DNA of 64,000 bases from Welwitschia mirabilis. Taxonomy: Eukaryota > Gnetophyta > Gnetopsida > Welwitschiales. The position numbers were made by a program, and so were the translations under genes. Below are positions 13,261-24,900 of the stretch, piece after piece; within the stretch, counting starts at the first letter, position 1; each line of letters opens with the position of its first letter. The notes beneath the pieces were generated by a model, which saw only the letters and a program-made list of their open reading frames with translations, did no database searches and was not told where the DNA came from. The DNA is taken from contig JBOZIK010000001.1 in the NCBI GenBank assembly GCA_051453625.1, forward strand, positions 180,471,847-180,535,846, given 5' to 3'.

Positions 13261-14225
13261 AAAACTTTAAAATATTGTTGTTATGACTTAGATNNNNNNN
13301 NNNNNNNNNNNNNNNNNNNNNNNNNNNNNNNNNNNNNNNNNNNNNNNNNNNNNNNNNNNNNNNNNNNNNNNNNNNNNNNNNNNNNNNNNNNNNNNNNNNN
13401 NNNNNNNNNNNNNNNNNNNNNNNNNNNNNNNNNNNNNNNNNNNNNNNNNNNNNNNNNNNNNNNNNNNNNNNNNNNNNNNNNNNNNAACCTATTATTAATG
13501 ATGTAAACTATAAGATAAACCTTCTTTTACCTTATCTTATATTAGATATCATTCACAACACCTTGTACTAGATTTTATATTGTTAAGGTTAGGAGAGAGC
13601 ACACACAGAATCTATTATGCCGCATAGAATTACCCAAGTTCAAAATTGTTGTAATACTAATTAGATTTCAAGGCAGTAACAAGAGTAATAATAAGAACAT
13701 TAAGAATAATATTAGCAATGAAAGGAAGAAATTTATCATGGTCCATTTCGTATTCATGGCATTTCTTCATATGTAATTCCTTATGTATCTCCAACAACTT
13801 GTTAAAAGGGAAAGAAATCTGTTGGAGAATCCTTCCATCCTTCTCCAACTTCTTATTCTCCTCCACCTCCTCAATTCCCTTCTTTCTCATCTAGTGAAAT
13901 ATTCTTAGAATAAGTACCACAAAAACATAAGACTTGGATTGGTAAGCTATGGGTAAAGATGAAGAAAATCTCATGCAAGTAGAAAGAGATAAATAAAAAG
14001 TTGAAGAGTTTAATATCTTGTAGAAGATCTTTTAGATAAAATTTACAGTTTAGTGTGTTTTGGTATAGTATTTTCAAATGTTTTCAAGTGTATTATAATA
14101 TTTTGCATNNNNNNNNNNNNNNNNNNNNNNNNNNNNNNNNNNNNNNNNNNNNNNNNNNNNNNNNNNNNNNNNNNNNNNNNNNNNNNNNNNNNNNNNNNNN
14201 NNNNNNNNAGAAGTAGTGTTCATGT

Positions 14226-14478
14226 AAGGAGGAAGAGTTATTGCTTATGCATCAAGACAACTAAAGAATCATGAAAGGAATTATCTGGTGCATGATTTAA
14301 AACTAGCTACTGTAATTCATGCACTCATGATTTAAAGGCATTATCTATATGAAGAAAAAGTTAACATTTGGATATATCATAAAAGTATCAAATACATTCA
14401 CACTCAATCCAACTTGAATCTTAAGCAAAGGAGATGGGTGAAATTCTTGCAAGATTATGACTTGATCATAAACTAAAA
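14226..14478 (+). pseudogene. Chromovirus (Ty3/gypsy) RNase H relic
   Basis: RNase H degrades the RNA strand during reverse transcription. The frame starting just after the gap reads [20 protein letters not shown], the hallmark of the gypsy RNase H. A decayed H-x-L-Y segment follows, then DHK-like 'YHKSIKYIHTQ', LNLKQRRWVKFLQDYD and a stop. The 'TDHKSL' aspartate has become Tyr-His (YHKS), so a catalytic acid appears lost. The reverse transcriptase that should precede it lies in or beyond the gap 14109-14208, or is absent. Confidence 0.88.
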
Positions 14479-14699
14479 GAAAAGTATATGTAGTGGTTAG
14501 TGTCTTAAGTAGGAAAAGGCATTTTTTTAATTACTTAAGTGCATAAAAAGATTTACATAAATTCATTTCAATTTACAATAACTGTCATCTATGAAATCAT
14601 GTAAACAGAAAGGGATTAAATTATTTGCAGTTCTTATTGATAAATTTATTACTTAGTAAGATAAAATTATAGTGCCTAATGAAGATTAGGTAAAGTATA

Positions 14700-15935
14700 T
14701 TAATTTTAATGAATTTTACAGTAGATGGTATACTACCCACCCAAGATTTAATAAGATGTATAAAGATATCAAACAACATTTTTGATGGCTAGGAATAAAG
14801 TCTAAAGTTGCTAATTTTATAGCTAAATATATGTTATGTTAATTAGTTAGAACTAAACATCAACATCTAGCTAGAGTTTTGTACCTCCATGACATATGGG
14901 AAGTGGTTGATATGGATTTTATTACAGGACTACCTAAGACAAAATAAGGTTATGATTTTATTTTGGTAGCGATTGATCTCTTAATCAAAAGTAGACATGT
15001 TTGTCTAGTGTAAACGATAGATTTAGCTAAAAGAATTACAAAGTAGTATGTAAATAATACAACCAAATTACATGGAGTACCTAAAAAAATTATTTAAATA
15101 GAGACAGTAAATTCACATCTAGATTTTAAACATCATTCCATAAAGAATTGGAAACTTAAATTTGAGTATAGATTTTCATCCTCAAATAGATGGGAAAAAT
15201 TTTTTTGGAATACTTGTTATGATAAGTAATTTTGAATTTTGGAGGATCTTTGATGGATTATTTAGCATTAGTAAAATTCAATTATAATAATAGCTATCAA
15301 GAGTCAATAGGATGCATAACTTTTTAAGCATTATATGGAAGGAAATGTAGAAGATTAATAACATGGTTTGATTTAGTAAAAAAGAAATTATTAAAGGTAC
15401 CATCTACTCAAGATTTATAAGAGAAAGAAAGAATGATTAGAAAAAGATTAAAGATGATGAAGGATAGACAACCTAAGGATACAAATCACCAAATAAGACA
15501 TATAAAGCTTGAAGAAGAAGACAATATTTATCTTAAATGCTCATCTTTCAGAGGAGTTTTCAAGTTTGATAAAAAGGGAAAATTAGCCTTGAGATTTATA
15601 GGGCCTTATTAGATTATCAAATGGATTATACCAATGGCTTATGAGGTAGCCTTACACCACATCTATCAACTTTTCATAATGTTTTTCACACATCCTTATT
15701 GAGTAAATGTTTAGCTAATGAGACTAAGATAATTCCTAATTAAAAGATAGATTCTAGATTTTTCAATTAAATCTTAAGCAATTAAAATTTTAGATCAAAA
15801 GCAAATGATGCTACAAGAAAAAATTATACAACTTTATATGATACAATTAATGGATCAATCTATAGAAGAAGCAACTCGGAAAATAGAAGCAATGAAAACT
15901 ATAGATTTTAAAAGGTTTTCATGAGGAAACTTCTT
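14700..15935 (+). pseudogene. Chromovirus integrase relic with GPY/F-type C-terminus
   Basis: Integrase inserts element cDNA into host DNA. In order: a zinc-binding HHCC domain (about 14722-14885) whose CxxC has become YMLC and whose conserved Trp and Gln codons are now TGA and TAA; a core start 'MDFITGLPK' near 14914 with the first catalytic Asp present; 'VAIDLLIKSRH' near 14970; 'FHPQIDGKN' near 15176; 'FNYNNSYQESIG' and 'ALYGRKCR' near 15270-15350; and a GPY/F block 'LALRFIGPY' near 15586. The tail 'IEEATRKIEAM' (about 15857-15890) resembles the end of the Tekay/Reina group. Many stops and frame changes make it inactive. Confidence 0.88.
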
Positions 15936-15940
15936 AAGGA

Positions 15941-16500
15941 TGTGAGAAATGTTGTGTCACAAATTTTTAAATATTTTAAAACCTAGCTTAAAATTATTTT
16001 AATATTTTAATAGAAATAAATAAATAATATAATCTAAATTAATATATTACAGGCTAAAAAATTTATTACAAATGATAAAATATATAAAGGTGATAAAAAT
16101 TTTATCTTGATCTTATTCCTTGGAAATTATTGATAAATATTTCATTTAAATTAATTAAATACATATAACTACTATTAAGCTTTCTTCTTCTTATTTAGGG
16201 CAAAATAGTAGCATGCTTTTGAAATTTTAGCATTTCCTTATGAATGGCTTATTTAAGTTAGCATTAATGATTATTTTGGAATTTGAAAAGATTATATATA
16301 TTGAATTATCATGTGACTAAATTGTCTTCTTTTTCCTTATGTTGAAAAATGTCAAAAAAACTTGAATCTTGTAACTTATGTAGACATCTTTTTCATTATT
16401 ATTATTTATTAGTAAAATAAATATTTGGCATGATAAGTAGTTACTCTTATAATGAAATCTTAACAATAATAATTGGGATTATGAAATCATAACCATCTTT
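15941..16500 (+). mobile_element. Probable 3' LTR start of the chromovirus
   Basis: The integrase frame ends about 15935 and is followed, after a short purine-rich stretch (aggaaacttcttaagga), by TGTGAGAAATGTTGTGTCAC, a TG-starting sequence where the LTR should begin. The 3' boundary was not found, because no second LTR copy is present for comparison. A TATA-like motif (tttataaaaa) near 17631 would be inside the LTR only if it is about 2 kb long. Confidence 0.5.
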
Positions 16501-16510
16501 TTTCAAAATA

Positions 16511-16612
16511 ATGCTTCTTCAAGTCCTCTTTAAGATAGTGTTTCTTCATGTCCTCTTTAAGATAGTATCTTTTTATATCCTCTTCAAGATGATGTCTATT
16601 CATATCCCCTTC
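16511..16612 (+). repeat. 27-bp minisatellite, about four copies
   Basis: The landmark 'tcctc/tcccc' recurs at 16524, 16551, 16578 and 16605, exactly 27 bp apart. The period is nine codons and the plus frame is open (16511-16762), giving hydrophobic nine-residue repeats (LLQVLFKIV, FLHVLFKIV, SFYILFKMM). The frame is probably open by chance, because there is no other sign of a gene. Confidence 0.8.
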
Positions 16613-17170
16613 ATCTTCTTGTTACATATGACTTCTTTTCCTTTTTACTCATATGCTTTGAAAAATCCTCTCTTATTGAATTTTGAAAACCTTGAATCTT
16701 GGAGTGTTGAAAATGTTAGAGGTCCTAAAAATATTAAAGGCTTTAAATCCTTGAAATCTTGAAGTCTTTAAAAGATTACAAAGTTTTACATCCAATTTTA
16801 GGTATGGTCCTTAATTCTTGAATCTTATATGGTTCACTATTTTTGCATCCTTATTTTACATCCTTTTTAAGGTTTAAATAGGTACTTTTTTCTTAATGAA
16901 TTATTGCTTTCTCAATAAATTTGTAAAATTTTTAAATGTATTCCTTGTATTTGAGTACTTGTTTCTATTACTTTCTTGATAATTCTTTTAAAAGTTTGAT
17001 CTGTATTATACCATATTGAAATCTTTGAGTATTATTCTAATTCAAAATTTTATTCTTATTACTTGATAAAAATTGATGTCTTATTAAAATCCTTGATGAT
17101 GTATCTTGATAAAATATTGCATCTTCTTATGATATCTTATGATATTTTAAGCTTCATGGAAATGAGAATT

Positions 17171-17369
17171 CCATAGATTGTCAAATGAGGCTAGGGAATG
17201 CAAGAATCCATAGACTATCGAATAAGGCAAGGGACTTTACAGATTGCTAAATAAGGTAGTAGAGTTTGAGAAACTCACATATCATTGAGTGAGGCAATGG
17301 AATTGTTAGATCCATAGATTGCTAAATGAGGCAATGCACTTCATAGATCACCAAATGAGGTAGTGGAGG
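17171..17369 (+). repeat. Degenerate ~30-40-bp tandem repeat, about six copies
   Basis: Variants of 'ccatagattgctaaatgagg' followed by 'caatgga' recur from 17171 to 17369 with variable spacing. These are old, diverged copies; no coding frame runs through them. It may be part of the chromovirus 3' region. Confidence 0.65.
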
Positions 17370-17835
17370 GAAAACATATAAAAAAAATTAAAAAATAGTT
17401 ATTGTCCTTTAATTTCCATAAATCTTCCACTTGAAATCTTGATCTTGTCTTGTCTATCTTATAATTTTGACTCTTGACCTTTATTTTTGCCTTTGATAAT
17501 GTTGATTTATCTTATTGAATTCATCTCAATGGATTCTTGACCTTTATCTTTGCCTTCAAAATACTTCTTTTCTAGATTTGATTATGTAGAATCATAATGA
17601 ACTCCATAGTAAAAGTAACCCCCTTCTCTATTTATAAAAATTTTGGTGTGGAACCTTAACTTCACTAATCATAAGATATCTGAATTTTAGAGCGAATTGC
17701 TAAATCTTTTGAAACCTATCCAAAGTTTACAATCAAATTGTGCAATTGCTATCTGCCAAAATGGAGTTACAAGTTTCTATTAAATTAAAAAACTCTCAAT
17801 TTGATTAGGGTTTATTCATCATTTTTTTGGTTTTG

Positions 17836-18238
17836 TGATGGTTAAGGACAATCATAAAGTGATATGTATCCACTCTTATTTGGGAGATTCCTATTACCAT
17901 TTGAAGCCATTTCATGAAATGCTCATGGACTTCATGCTCGAAATGCCACCACATAGATCTTCTCTACTTTTTGAAGGGAGCTTTTATCTTTCATAAGATT
18001 TCTAGAATGGCTTTCTGAAGAGTTTGAGCATAACTATGAGGAAATCTAAAAACTTATTCCCTTTGCTTAGGAAAACCATTTGTTTAATGGTTTCATTAAA
18101 TGGAATAGCAAGTAAATAATACAAGAAAATTTATTCCTTAATGTTACTTTGAAGGCAACAATCTTGACTCAGAGATCATAATTTGATTGAATGAATGACA
18201 ACCTTTGCCATAGGATCTTATAAACTTGTATAGATTCC
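17836..18238 (+). other. Coding-like stretch upstream of the zinc-finger relic, unassigned
   Basis: A plus frame from an ATG at about 17836 stays mostly open (two early stops near 17990-18006) with non-low-complexity composition, including 'EMPPHRSSLLFEG'. I do not recognise it. It could be a 5' part of the adjacent CCCH pseudogene locus, part of a retroelement, or chance. Confidence 0.25.
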
Positions 18239-18662
18239 ATGGAAGATGTGCACAATGGATTAAATTCTAGGGCACATGGAGATGGATATTGAAGTGACAT
18301 AGGAAATGAACAGATGTGGGCCATAGATGATGACTATGATCAAGCTTCATCTCAGGAATACAGATAATATGATGGAGTTTGAATTGGTGAAATGGATTTT
18401 AGGCAGAATCAGTCTAGATCTAAACCACTAGAAAAGAAATCCAAGGGTTTGCATTCAATTTTCTTAGGAAATAATAAAGGACCTTTATCTGGTGGAGGTA
18501 AAGCTAAGGGAACTAGTCAGATGTTCTTGAAGATCAAACTCTATTGCAAATTTAGGAAAGGGATTTGCCCTTACACTTATAATTACAATTTTTCTCATGA
18601 AATTAAGGAGCTATGAAATCCACCCATAAATTGGCAAAATATTGTTGCACAATAGGAAGGAG
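18239..18662 (+). pseudogene. CCCH-type zinc-finger protein pseudogene
   Basis: Plant CCCH zinc-finger proteins bind RNA or DNA and act in post-transcriptional regulation. One plus frame starts at an ATG at 18239 (MEDVHNG) and is continuous apart from TGA, TAA and TGA stops before 18392. It has an acidic stretch (IDDDYDQ), a basic Gln/Ser/Lys region, a Gly-rich linker and then a single finger, LYCKFRKGICPYTYNYNFSH. Finger-flanking residues after it (EIKEL, then stop, NPPINWQNI) match the usual 'E-L-P-P-P-N-W-Q-E-I' tail of this family. The finger is broken: the first spacing is one residue short and the third Cys is Tyr. A second finger is not visible. No intron is apparent in the readable part, so a processed or captured copy is possible. 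Confidence 0.68.
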
Positions 18663-20888
18663 ACTAGGTCTAGTGAAATAGGAGAATAAAGAATCCAATT
18701 CCATATAACTTAAATGCATTAGAAGCCAAGTTTCAGGACAAGGAAATGTTGTGCCATTATAACCCAAATCTTTGTTTGCTACTTTGGTATTTTTCTATGT
18801 TTTAGAATTTGAATTTTTGAATGATAAAAACCAGTAGTTCCAAATAAAGAATTAAGAACCTATGAATTATTTGTAAAAAGTATTCGAATCCAGAAATAGA
18901 GGATCTTCACCTCTTATAAAGATATCCTTTTACATAAATAAGTCCGTGATTATGAAGAAGAATGAGTGGGAGTAAGTGTAGAACTCAAGAATAATTATTC
19001 AACAATGAAGACTGTTGGTTATTAATGAATTAGTAAATTGTTCTTCCACTGCTATTACCTAGAAAATCCAATTATCAAAAGCTGCCTTGCAAGTGTTGTT
19101 CCATCATCTTTGCCACTAAATCCTAATCTCCCTAAATTCCTTTACTGCATATTAGCTTCCAGGTTCTACATTTTTGTAATGTGAATTTTCACATTAATAA
19201 ACTTTTGATTACTCAATTATTTAGCATTGTTTTGTGGGTCTATCAATTTCTGCAATTAATTATTTTTTATCTGGTCTATTAGCAATCTCTCTCTATACTT
19301 TGAACACATAGTTAATTCATAGTATTAAGTCTTTAATGTTTTATTTTGCATTTTTTTTTTAATCATTGAAACCTACGTACATATATTTTAATATCAAAGG
19401 GCCTTGTGAGTTTGGTCTAATCTGCACTTCATAAGTTTATTTAAACCTTCATGCATTAAATAGAAAGTCTTGAGTTCAAACACATGCATGTCATTTTATG
19501 TTCTTTTCCTATAAAAGAATTAAATGTCTAAAATTAACTGCAAACAATGGAGTGCAAATATGGAAACTAGAGAAATTTTAAATTATTACTTATACCTAGA
19601 ATTTAAAAGCATGTGTTGACTCACACATTGATTAATCATTTTAATTTTTTAAAAATCTCCTTAGCTGAAATCATATTCTCTTAGACTAGCCATTATATAT
19701 TTTTAAATATTAAAATTACCATTCACATTGGAATTAGGTATTCAGTCATGCACAGAGTTCATAAATTATCTTCCCTCCACTCTCTGGAGATAAAGGAGAC
19801 TCTCAAAAAAGAAATGCACCAATTTATTCAGCCATCATCTTCATTCCTGCAGATAAAAGGAGACTCTCAAAAAAGAATGAAAAGAGATCATTTTCTTTTT
19901 TTCCACACCCCCCCATAGTGCATGTAGTGAATGCCAACCATTATATACTAGTTGCCTCTCTCCTTCTCCTCTATCGTATGATCTAGAAGTAATTAGTGAT
20001 TCCCTTTTTCCCTTGGCCATGTAATACCATCATAGATCCTTTCCTTGCAATATTCGTTGGAGTGAAAATCATATCTAACAGCTTCACCTTTGTCATTAAC
20101 GTTATAGTCCACATTAAATTCTCATGCCCTCAGCAGAGCTCTACACAACTATAAGAGATTTTCAATTTGTCATTCTAGTGATGAAGTCAAAGGCAAAGAA
20201 AAATTGGAGTTTGTTTCTTGTAAACACCAATGTTTAGGAAAAAAATGTGTTCAGGTTAATGCTTATGCTAGTGCAAAACATATGTCAACATTCTTTGCAA
20301 GTAGAATTTTGACATCATTTAGGAGTCTATGACATGTAAGTGAATGAAAGATTAACAACATGATTTTTGAAACATCATTTGAATGAATAGGAAATCTTAG
20401 TGTTCATCTAATAGTTCATCTTCGTAAATTGTGCATCCATGGAACTATGTGTTGTATGTGAGTTTAACTCTATGCCATTTATGTTTAGATATTTTCATTC
20501 ATTCGATGATACAAAGCTTAATGAAATCAATCTAAGACATTAAATTTGCCCCTAAAGGATGCAGAAATGGCTTTGCTAAGACTTAAGCCTTTTAAAATGA
20601 AGATGAAGGCAAATACCCAACCAACCAATGATAAACGGATGCAATTAATGTCAATATTTAGATGAAACATGGTTTCAACATAAATATGCATAAGAAAGGA
20701 GGGATATCAAGATTTCCAGGCTTTTTTTTTTTTTAATTTGCTATGGTAAACTTCAGGTGATTTGAAACAGTAGACATAAACTGAATGGCAAAAGTGTAAC
20801 GTAAAAAAAATAAAGTAAGATTAAGGATTAACAAGAAAGCTATCAGGTCTTATGCGTTAATTGGTAGAGAAAGTGGCTGAGAGGAATC
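18663..20888. other. Lower-copy-looking intergenic DNA, no gene identified
   Basis: Slightly less AT-rich than the surrounding repeats. It contains a direct repeat of about 25 bp (ggagactctcaaaaaagaa) at roughly 19794-19812 and 19858-19876, about 64 bp apart, and a C8 tract near 19907. No protein or RNA gene could be supported. Confidence 0.4.
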
Positions 20889-21151
20889 TACCTATGGAAC
20901 ACAATTGCATTAATAGGTATTTCCCAGTGCTTGGCATCTAACGTATCCTTGTTTGTGGATTCCAACAGATCTACGGGATTGGGGGTCTCTGAAACACTGC
21001 ATTTGAAGGCTTTAACGTGGCTGTTATCAGATTTCACAGGAGAATTGAGTCAAAACTACATTAAGTCTTGGATAAGCTTTGTACTGAAGTTCTGAACTAA
21101 TTGCACATTCTCCATGACCAATTTCTCGACGGGGCTAAACAGTCTAATATC
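20889..21151 (-). other. Coding-like stretch in the same frame downstream of the VOC relic
   Basis: The minus frame of the VOC pseudogene continues after its probable end with only a few stops. It gives patches such as SPVEKLVMENVQLVQNFSTK and, nearer 20900-21000, PNPVDLLESTNKDTLDAKHW followed by EIPINAIVFHR. I do not recognise a family. It may be 3' UTR that is open by chance, or a separate exon relic. Confidence 0.25.
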
Positions 21152-21592
21152 TCATATTAAATGAGGTGTACAGCTGAAATGCACACCATAAGTTTCAAAT
21201 TCAATGCAATGTGTCATCATTGAGTACATAACATGGGAGGTGGTTTAGCTTCCTCGTTTCTGGACAAGCTCTACCCTATGAGATCAGTGAGTGACACTAA
21301 TAGAGGCATAGTCCACGAGTTCACCTTTCTTCACTGAAACACAATCGCGAGCATCTACGTAAGGGATGCCTTCGCCGTACTTTGACCAACTGAATTCTTG
21401 CTCTTGAGAAATACATTGTCGTAAGTCCTCGCAACTGGAAGAGCGCATAAGAATGAGCTTAAGCAGACCGCATGTGAGCCCCGCCCAATTCAGAGTGCAA
21501 ACATTAAGCGAGAGACCCAATCCATCTAAGTAAAATTTTGCAGCTCTCTGGATGTCCCTCTGCAACTATATAGTCCATTTGACAGAGGCAAT
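21152..21592 (-). pseudogene. Glyoxalase/bleomycin-resistance (VOC) family protein pseudogene
   Basis: VOC proteins are small metal-dependent enzymes (lactoylglutathione lyase-like) built of beta-alpha-beta-beta-beta modules. The minus frame from 21592 reads IASVKWTI, a TAG stop (21566-21568), then LQRDIQRAAKFYLDGLGLSL and NVCTLNWAGL-GLLKLILM, a strong match to the N-terminal half of a plant VOC subfamily. Further on, ASISVTH meets a TGA (21284-21286), then RVELVQKRG, a TAA near 21245, and IEFETYGVHFSC, which fits the family's C-terminal strand. The expected start Met is ATT (21590-21592). Total span is 147 codons, close to the family's usual 120-140. An unusual ~34-residue insert (CEDLRQ..DARDCVS) lies between the halves. 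A lost start plus three stops argue for a pseudogene. An alternative is that TTGCAG just upstream of 21559 is a splice acceptor, in which case the first stop would be intronic. Confidence 0.7.
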
Positions 21593-21980
21593 TGCTCTTC
21601 TTTACTTCCCGCCCAGTAACAGATTACCCAGGATCCGTAGACAAGAATACCCTAGCAGCAAATTTGGAAAATGTCTATACAACTTCAAAATTTTCAATCC
21701 ATGTCTGTTTCCTTAAGAATGCCCTCGATCTGGGTTTTTTTACTTGTGTCTCCACACAACAATGCCATTGCTGTTGCTCCAAAGAATACAGACTCTCTTC
21801 TTCGCCATTGCTGTTGCCCCAATTTTTTTTTTTTTTTTTCAAAGTGCGGTCCATCCAAAGAGCCAAAGAAAACCCTAGAAATTCCGTGTCACTACGGATT
21901 CGCGGATCCCCGATTAAGCTTCTCGTCCTACCCTCCAAGATACGAACTTCTTTGAGATTGTAGACCATCGTCAGTGACAT
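21593..21980 (-). promoter_or_regulatory. Probable former 5' flank of the VOC locus
   Basis: This moderately GC-rich stretch keeps CpG sites. It has a T17 tract (21823-21839), a near-perfect direct repeat 'gccattgctgttgc' (about 21763 and 21804) and a telobox-like aaaaccctag (21869-21878), a motif common near plant transcription starts. On the minus strand an ATG at 21806-21808 lies in good context (AACAGCAATGGCG) and opens a 22-codon frame, MAKKRVCILWSNSNGIVVWR.., ending near a GTAAAA that could be a splice donor. The longer open frames on both strands here overlap each other and none looks like a family I know. Confidence 0.35.
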
Positions 21981-24900
21981 GCATTTAGTAAAACAAGCAA
22001 AGAGTCTCCTTTAAAAGCTTTAGTGGCTTTAACACCTCAAACATGAAATGTTAAAACGCTAAATCCTTAAGATTTATTAGGACCTAAAATCCCTTGAGAC
22101 AAATTTTTCCTCTAGATTCATTAGAGGTCTTTTGTTGAAATACATTAACTTTCCTTTAAACATTTTTGTGAATTAAAGTGTATTTGATGTAATCATAAAA
22201 TTCATAATATGAAGGAAGATTTTATTAGACTTCATTCATGAAATTTTTGTTAATTGGACATTATTGATGGTATTTATATATTTTCATATTAGTATAAAAA
22301 TAAAAATTTTATTATTTATTTAATAAACTTTTGCTTAATATTTTAACCATTTTTTAAATATTATTATTATCATTAGCTTATAATCAGGCAATAAGCCAGT
22401 GACATGAATTTAATGTTATAACTATCTTATCACTAGACAATAGGGATGTGATAAAAGAATAACTAGAATTATCACAACTAATAACTAAATGAAGTATTTT
22501 AGAGGCTTTAATGATTTATTTGCTAGCTTACTAGTTATTACTTAGTGATAGTAGTCATGACAAAATACCTTATCACCTAGTAAAAATAGAAAAGGACTAG
22601 ATATTATGATTTACTGTTATCACTCAAGACAAGAATGAATCAAGATCAAAATGGATCTAAATCTCCTTTATCACTTAGTAACATGGTATAATACATGTAG
22701 CATTAATTTTGTGACAAAGAAGGAAATCCCTCTCATAGCTAGGTAATAGGACTAATGATAGTTCATTGTAAAGGAACAATAAGGAAGGAAAAGTTTAATT
22801 GATACAAAATAATCCTTAGTTCATATTACACCCCATCATATTAAGTTATACCAATCAAATTTATACTTTTCCAAAAATTCCCATCAATCCTGCTATAAAT
22901 TCAAATAATTTCACTGAAAAAATGAAATTTTCATAGCTAATTTCACTTTGAAAAACCTTGTGATCACTCTTATACTTTTATTTTATTTATAATAAATCTT
23001 GAAATTAGTTCATTTTTGCTGTATCTTCCATTGTGTTCTGTAATATCTTCAACATTCAATGCTTTCTTTATTAAAAAGCTATTAAAAAGAGGCTGAATCA
23101 TGTATGCTACTTAGTTGTTTATATTTTTATGTCTAGTCCCTATTTTTAATGTAAAAATAATTATTATAGAGTGCATTTAAATTTAAGAGGATCTTTATGT
23201 TGTACAAATTGATTTACTGCATTTCATCCAATTCATATTCCCTATTAGTATTTTATAATAATTGTATATGCAAATAACTAATTTAATACATGATCTTATT
23301 TCTTAAGTAAATTGTTATCAATTCTCATTTTGTGATATTTAGTTCATTTATGGTTCCATTAGTAAAATAAATTTGTAAGAATTTTTTGATACTGTGCACT
23401 TAGCACATTATTAAGAGTATTATAGTTTATTGACTCTGTATGGCTAACATCACTTATTTTTTTAATTCACGTATGAATGACAAGAACAATCATATCATAT
23501 TATTTTATTTTTATAATGAAATTATAATATTGTTTTAAAATTTTTCATTCTTTCATTAGAAAGGAATTAGATTTACATGTGATTTAATTAATCCTAGCTT
23601 TTACTATTTGAAATCCAAATTCAGTAGCTTTTATGAATGCAATAGAGATATTATTAATTAGTTTTATTAGTTTCTCATCACTGTCATAGTTTTATACTAT
23701 CTCTAAGAAAGCCCTTGTAATTTAAAATTGTTAAATAAGTTTAGTTAATAACATTTATTTCCAAATTCTATGCCTTGTACTTAAATTTCTTTCTTTGAAA
23801 TTCTTATAATTTAATTCTTTCACTTTTAAAGTTCCACTTTCTAAATCATTCTCTTTATCTTTTTTGTAATTCCTTATTGTAATTTCCTTTCTGTTAGTTT
23901 CTATTATGCAAACTCCTTTCTCATTACTTTGTTATTGCAATTTCTATATTCATGATTACCTTTATTCTTTTTAGTTACTATCCTTTATGATAAATAAAAA
24001 ACCTACAATAATATTCATTTATTCTTTGCTCTAAGAGGCACAACACTAAGAAAGTAAAAAGTATCTTACTAAGAAGGATATACAGAGGACTATCAATAGA
24101 GGTGGATTAAACTTCATTACATGATAGAATTCAAGAAAGTACTGAAACCTCTTTTACATTAATAAAGTATAAAAATTTTAACAAAATAAGGTATTAGGAG
24201 TCATGATTTTTTACTATTGTAGACTTATAATATTACACTTAGAGGTAACTTTGTAATTTTTAAAAAGAAAGAGGATTACCGATTTAATGAGCATAAAAAA
24301 TGCATTTGAATTCATTTTTAGGTGAGTTTTAATAATCATAATTTATAGGACAAGATCTGAGGTAGATATGTAAAGCATAGATAACTCTTGCAAATTATGG
24401 ACCCTAGGTATGACTTATAGTTCCTCCTTTATCATACTTTATTTACTTATTGATGAGATGATTCCAACTCAATTTAACACTAGATGCATCATATTAGAGC
24501 ATATTAAATTATATCAGGACATTAATACATTGGAAATATACATTCTGAGGGCTATAACTTAGTCATTTCTTATTATTTACGATGCAAATGTGATGTTCTC
24601 ATATGATATCAATTAGGATCAATGTAATTAATCTAAATTGGACTTTAGCATTTTTTATTGTTACTATTGTAGCTTCTTTTAATGTTACAATTCCATTTCA
24701 TAATATATTTTAATGATGAAGGGTCATGTAATTGTTCATCTATTACAAACATAAATAACATTATGTAAATTAAAAGTTTTAGCATTTACATTACCTAAAA
24801 CTAATCCACGTGCATCTATATAAATCTTATTTCAATGTGAAACTAGATATTAAAGACAAATACATGCTACTGAACTAATTTTATACCCTTTTCATGCTTT

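Larger units (their letters stand above)
6939..14108 (+). mobile_element. Internal region of Athila/Tat-like Ty3/gypsy element E1
   Basis: Follows LTR B directly. The leader (about 6985-7340) aligns with the start of element E2 (29245-29530), and the 3' half (11440-14108) aligns with E2 31480-34340. A gag-protease relic lies at 10290-11180 and an env-like ORF relic at 12950-13260. I found no reverse transcriptase, RNase H or integrase motif between the protease relic and 14108, so the element looks non-autonomous or internally deleted. Its 3' LTR is missing: alignment with E2 stops at the gap 14109-14208, after which an unrelated chromovirus begins. Several gaps and two contig-overlap duplications lie inside. 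Confidence 0.7.

Noticed and set aside
16511-17369. CRISPR-like array
   Set aside because: The repeats are contiguous or degenerate with no unique spacers, in a plant retroelement context.
21592-21963. 123-codon plus-strand frame and overlapping 94- and 101-codon frames
   Set aside because: They overlap each other on both strands across a T17 tract, show no domain, and lie in the probable 5' flank of the minus-strand VOC relic.
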